Source: Oribacterium sp. WCC10
GTDB lineage: Bacteria > Bacillota > Clostridia > Lachnospirales > Lachnospiraceae
Assembly: GCF_900113415.1 (NCBI RefSeq)
Contig: NZ_FOPH01000008.1
Coordinates: 90,555-154,554, forward strand
DNA: 64,000 nucleotides
Direction: 5' to 3'
Part shown: piece after piece, positions 61,390 through 64,000 of the stretch
How the letters are laid out: every line of letters begins with the position of its first letter
How positions within the stretch are numbered: position 1 is the stretch's first letter
Translations under genes and position numbers: made by a program
Notes under the pieces: model-generated
Told to the model about the DNA's origin: nothing
What the model saw: the letters and a program-made list of their open reading frames with translations, nothing else
Databases searched by the model: none

Positions 61390-62616
61390 TCACTCCTGAA
61401 CCGCCACCGCCAGTGTCACACTTCCATAGATCTGCTTGTGCACCAGTACTCTGTCCCGGCCGTTTCGTGACGCAGCGTAGACTGCTGCCCTTTCGCAGAC
61501 ATTGGACACACCGGTAACACTCTTCACGAAAGTGCTTGATGCAAATGCTCCTTCCTGAGACTCAAGCTCTGAAGCTGTAAATGTCACAAACGGTATCTCA
61601 TTTTTGTAACTGAAAGTAAGTATGCCCTGCTCGTTCTTTTTAAGATCAATGCTGGCGAGCGCTGCCACCGCATCTTTAGAGATTCCGGCAGATTTCATGC
61701 AGCTGTCAAAAGCCTTCTGCACATCTTCAAAGTCAACACCTTTTCTGGCACCGATGCCGACATAAATACGTTTAGTCGTAAGCTTCAATCCTATGGCATT
61801 GAACGGACGTATCACAGGCGGTGGACTCTCCAGAATTTTGGACTTAAAACTTATGATGATATCAGCCTTGTCGAGGTCCTTTATTCCGACAGTTTCAGCC
61901 TCAGTGATCCCAGGCTTTTTAACGAGATCATCCATCGGGATGTCACTGTATATGCGGAGCTTCTCCCCTCTCAGAACCTTGGCGGAAACTTCTTTTGCCA
62001 GACCAAAATCAGTGATAGTAAACCCATTTTCTTTGGCAAAAATATCCACTGCAAACGCACCTTCATTGTCTGTTGCAGTAGTTATGACAGGCTCCGCTCC
62101 TATAAGGCGAGCCGCAATTCCAGCCCATTCGTTACCGCCTCCCAAGTGCCCGGAAAGGAGGGAAATGACAAAATGTCCGGCTTCATCGATCACCAGCACC
62201 GCCGGATCCTCCGACTTATGTTTTATAAAAGGCGCTATGGCTCTCACCGCAATTCCTGTGGAGCCGACAAAGATGATGACATCGTATCTGCAGCTTACAT
62301 TTGTATACTTATAAGGCTCAGCATCATTACCGACGCTTACACTGTTACTGTCACCGTCATAATCTCCGGATTTGGAGTTTTCAGCAGTGCAGCCGAACCA
62401 GTCTCCAACCAGTTCCGACAACTCCCTGGTTTCAGAAATCTCAGGAAGAGCCTTTGTTTTGGCATGAAGTTCTATCTCAAGGCGTTCATGATGCCCCCTT
62501 TCTTCCATATCCCTGGAAAAAACCGGCAGCTCACCGCTCTCCATCCACTTTTCCTTAAGTTTCTCCGACAAGTGGTATCCTCTTCTGTAAAGGCGATAAT
62601 TTCTATTCTCATCCAT
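61390..62616 (-). CDS. cbiG: Cobalt-precorrin 5A hydrolase, N-terminal frameshift (probable pseudogene)
   Basis: About 408 aa as read from 62616. The body is a good CbiG: IIFVGSTGIAVRAIAPFIKHKSEDPAV, VISLLSGHLGGGNEWAGIAA, VYVGIGARKG-like YVGIGARKGVDFEDV, and the end YGSVTLAVAVQE. CbiG opens the ring and releases acetaldehyde in anaerobic cobalamin synthesis. The N-terminus is wrong in this frame (MDENRNYRLYRRGYHLSEKL). In the next frame, ATG 62612 with GGAGAG upstream reads MRIEIIAFTEE, the expected CbiG start, which would join GYHLSEKLKEK if one G were restored near 62578-62582. So a 1-nt deletion or sequencing error has split the start. The adjacent pathway gene cbiH is broken and 10 kb away. 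Confidence 0.82.
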   Translation of the reverse strand: MDENRNYRLYRRGYHLSEKLKEKWMESGELPVFSRDMEERGHHERLEIELHAKTKALPEISETRELSELVGDWFGCTAENSKSGDYDGDSNSVSVGNDAEPYKYTNVSCRYDVIIFVGSTGIAVRAIAPFIKHKSEDPAVLVIDEAGHFVISLLSGHLGGGNEWAGIAARLIGAEPVITTATDNEGAFAVDIFAKENGFTITDFGLAKEVSAKVLRGEKLRIYSDIPMDDLVKKPGITEAETVGIKDLDKADIIISFKSKILESPPPVIRPFNAIGLKLTTKRIYVGIGARKGVDFEDVQKAFDSCMKSAGISKDAVAALASIDLKKNEQGILTFSYKNEIPFVTFTASELESQEGAFASSTFVKSVTGVSNVCERAAVYAASRNGRDRVLVHKQIYGSVTLAVAVQE

Positions 62617-62738
62617 TCTCTCCTCAGTAATGCTTATATTACACCGAATCATGCCACCCAATTCATATAATGTTGTCAATCATCACAAAACAACAAAAGC
62701 CTCACTGTAACTCATATTTCTCTATAAAATCCGATTCT

Positions 62739-62954
62739 TTATCTCTGATTAAAACTTGCAAACACAGTCATGCACTCATCACAATATTGACCTTCCGCTT
62801 GCAATGAAAGTGTTACTGGTTCCCTCTTAATAAATTTGCCTTTATATTCCTCAGGATACCATGTAACCTGTGTAAAAGCTTGCGTAAGACTTCCTGCACT
62901 CTTTGCCTCGACAAATCCTGTTCTCATTTCTTTTCCGCACTTAGGACAATTCAT
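62739..62954 (-). CDS. Small zinc-ribbon protein
   Basis: About 71 aa. Two CxxC knuckles (NCPKCGKEM at the start and QYCDECMTVF near the end) would bind one zinc, separated by a short beta region with SLTQAFTQVTWYPEEYKGK. It resembles small proteins of the DUF6487 type, function unknown. ATG 62954 has GGAGG 10 nt upstream; an in-frame GTG at 62978 lies before that site and is unlikely. Confidence 0.65.
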   Translation of the reverse strand: MNCPKCGKEMRTGFVEAKSAGSLTQAFTQVTWYPEEYKGKFIKREPVTLSLQAEGQYCDECMTVFASFNQR

Positions 62955-63041
62955 AACTATTTTTCCTCCAAAAAACACTCATAATCAAGCATCACTAGTT
63001 TTTCCATGGATTCATTACTTATTAACCCTTCTAATCCGAAT

Positions 63042-63533
63042 TTATAATCGTGACCAATGATAAGCTATCCTTGGTGATCCATCAGCAACATATATGGTGC
63101 CGCATTTCTTGAATCCATTTTTCTCTATCTGCCTCTGCATCACATGATTGTTATTGTGCGTATCTATCCTGATATTTGGAGATGTGACTTTGCAATAATC
63201 CACAGCACACCGAAGCAGTCCGTGTGCCAGACCATCCCCAGCTATCCTGTGGATCGTCACATATGGTTCGTCATTCAACCATTCACCATTTTCAATATGT
63301 TGATAGGTTGGCTCTGTTCCTTCAAGCAAAGCGAACACTCCATGTATTCCATCTTCGTCAAAGATTACTCTGCACAGACCGTTTTGTATATCTGATTTTA
63401 TTAGACTTGATTCTGGGTAAAAATGCCCCCATTGATTCGGGTTCCCAGATTGAATCATATAGTCCTGTGCATATCTGTAAATCTCCATGATTCGATCATA
63501 ATCATGATCTGTTCCGTATCTTACCCTTAACAT
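63042..63533 (-). CDS. GNAT-family N-acetyltransferase
   Basis: About 163 aa. LRVRYGTDHDYDRIMEIYRYA is a typical GNAT N-terminus. VTIHRIAGDGLAHGLLRCAVDYC is the acetyl-CoA-binding motif A region, IRIDTHNNNHVMQRQIEKNGFKKCG the motif B region. Acceptor substrate is unknown. ATG 63533 follows GGAGAAGG; longer in-frame starts at 63545 (which overlaps that site) and 63608 are possible but less likely. Confidence 0.82.
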   Translation of the reverse strand: MLRVRYGTDHDYDRIMEIYRYAQDYMIQSGNPNQWGHFYPESSLIKSDIQNGLCRVIFDEDGIHGVFALLEGTEPTYQHIENGEWLNDEPYVTIHRIAGDGLAHGLLRCAVDYCKVTSPNIRIDTHNNNHVMQRQIEKNGFKKCGTIYVADGSPRIAYHWSRL

Positions 63534-63668
63534 AGCCTTCTCCATAAATCCCGATTTTGTTTTATGACAGCGTAAGTTTATTGTAGGAATTAAAAATGTG
63601 AGAACCACCTGATTATTGAAAAGTTATTGTACTTCCGTGGTTACTATAATCCCTAAATTCTCTTCATG

Positions 63669-64000
63669 TCAAATATGTGAAATTTGTGCGCTAAGCCAGG
63701 CATACTTCTGACCAAGTATGCTTACCGTATGATTCGCATGATCGACATATTTTCCCCATTCTGAGTACATGCCTTCTCCAAGCTTTTTTGTATCTGCGAT
63801 TATCTCATTTTCTGCACCCGCCGCCATTGGCAGTTTCTGAGCCTGAACCAGTTCCAGCATATCTCCATGGTTGAAGTAATATGCCCTCAAATGCGCCATT
63901 TTGTCAGCTCCCTCACGGCTCCATCCTAGAGGCCTTGAACTCATTCGGTCTGATAATACATGGCTAACATGTCCCTCAGCGCTGCACCCTACAAGGTGCG
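63669..64000 (-). mobile_element. ISLre2-family (UPF0236) transposase, C-terminal part, running off the window
   Basis: The reading frame is open to the window edge, so at least 110 codons are present. HLVGCSAEGHVSHVLSDRMS followed by SRPLGWSREGADKMAHLRAY and YFNHGDMLELV is the characteristic C-terminal region of ISLre2-type transposases. The N-terminal part lies beyond 64000, so completeness cannot be judged. The last 20 or so residues (HANHTVSILGQKYAWLSAQI) are divergent. It sits next to a region with signs of gene decay (cbiG, cbiH). Confidence 0.85.

Overview
The window looks like a chromosomal segment of an anaerobic, low-GC Firmicute of the Lachnospiraceae, most like Butyrivibrio or Pseudobutyrivibrio. 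The evidence is gene content: a secreted protein with Lachnospiraceae-type cell-wall-binding repeats, flagellin lysine methylase, FMN-binding extracytoplasmic 'fumarate reductase' flavoproteins, rubrerythrin-free oxygen defence (ferritin and flavodiiron protein), LplABC-type sugar ABC systems without their own ATPase, and YesMN-type two-component control. No rRNA, tRNA or CRISPR array was seen. The genus assignment is inference.

Layout. 0-7 kb: an EAL phosphodiesterase, an orphan barstar-like protein with an acidic tail, secreted/surface proteins (wall-binding protein, HEMGH zinc protease), FliB and a zinc-ribbon membrane protein. 7-16.6 kb: a large FMN/FAD extracytoplasmic reductase, a NusG-II-domain protein, a methyltransferase-like protein, an alanine/glycine symporter, a UvrD-type helicase and a lipoprotein. 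16.8-33 kb: a short FliD-like protein, Pgi, ferritin, flavodiiron protein, GH36 alpha-galactosidase, a CaCA cation antiporter behind a yybP-ykoY manganese riboswitch, a PPi-type phosphofructokinase, citrate synthase and a second extracytoplasmic flavin reductase. 33.4-38.4 kb: a beta-glucoside operon (licT-bglP-bglA) with two RAT/terminator attenuators.

38.6-50.4 kb: a LacI-regulated locus of two ADP-ribosylglycohydrolase-family enzymes, a ribokinase-like kinase, an LplABC-type ABC importer and citrate lyase subunits CitD, CitE and CitF. Matching palindromic operators lie in both divergent control regions. I propose that it takes up and dismantles a ribosylated or related compound; the substrate is unknown. 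50.6-62.6 kb: a cobalamin remnant. Frameshifted cbiG and frameshifted, truncated cbiH lie 10 kb apart, separated by a YesMN / LplABC / YetA (PcRGLX-like) pectin-type utilisation island. 62.7-64 kb: a zinc-ribbon protein, a GNAT acetyltransferase and the end of an ISLre2-family transposase.

Two dispersed intergenic repeat families were found by eye. R1 is about 130 nt, predicted to fold into three consecutive hairpins, with whole or partial copies at seven places. One copy sits in the P2 loop of the manganese riboswitch, leaving the aptamer helices and terminator recognisable on either side. R2 is built around a GTGTCAAAA core and is less well defined.
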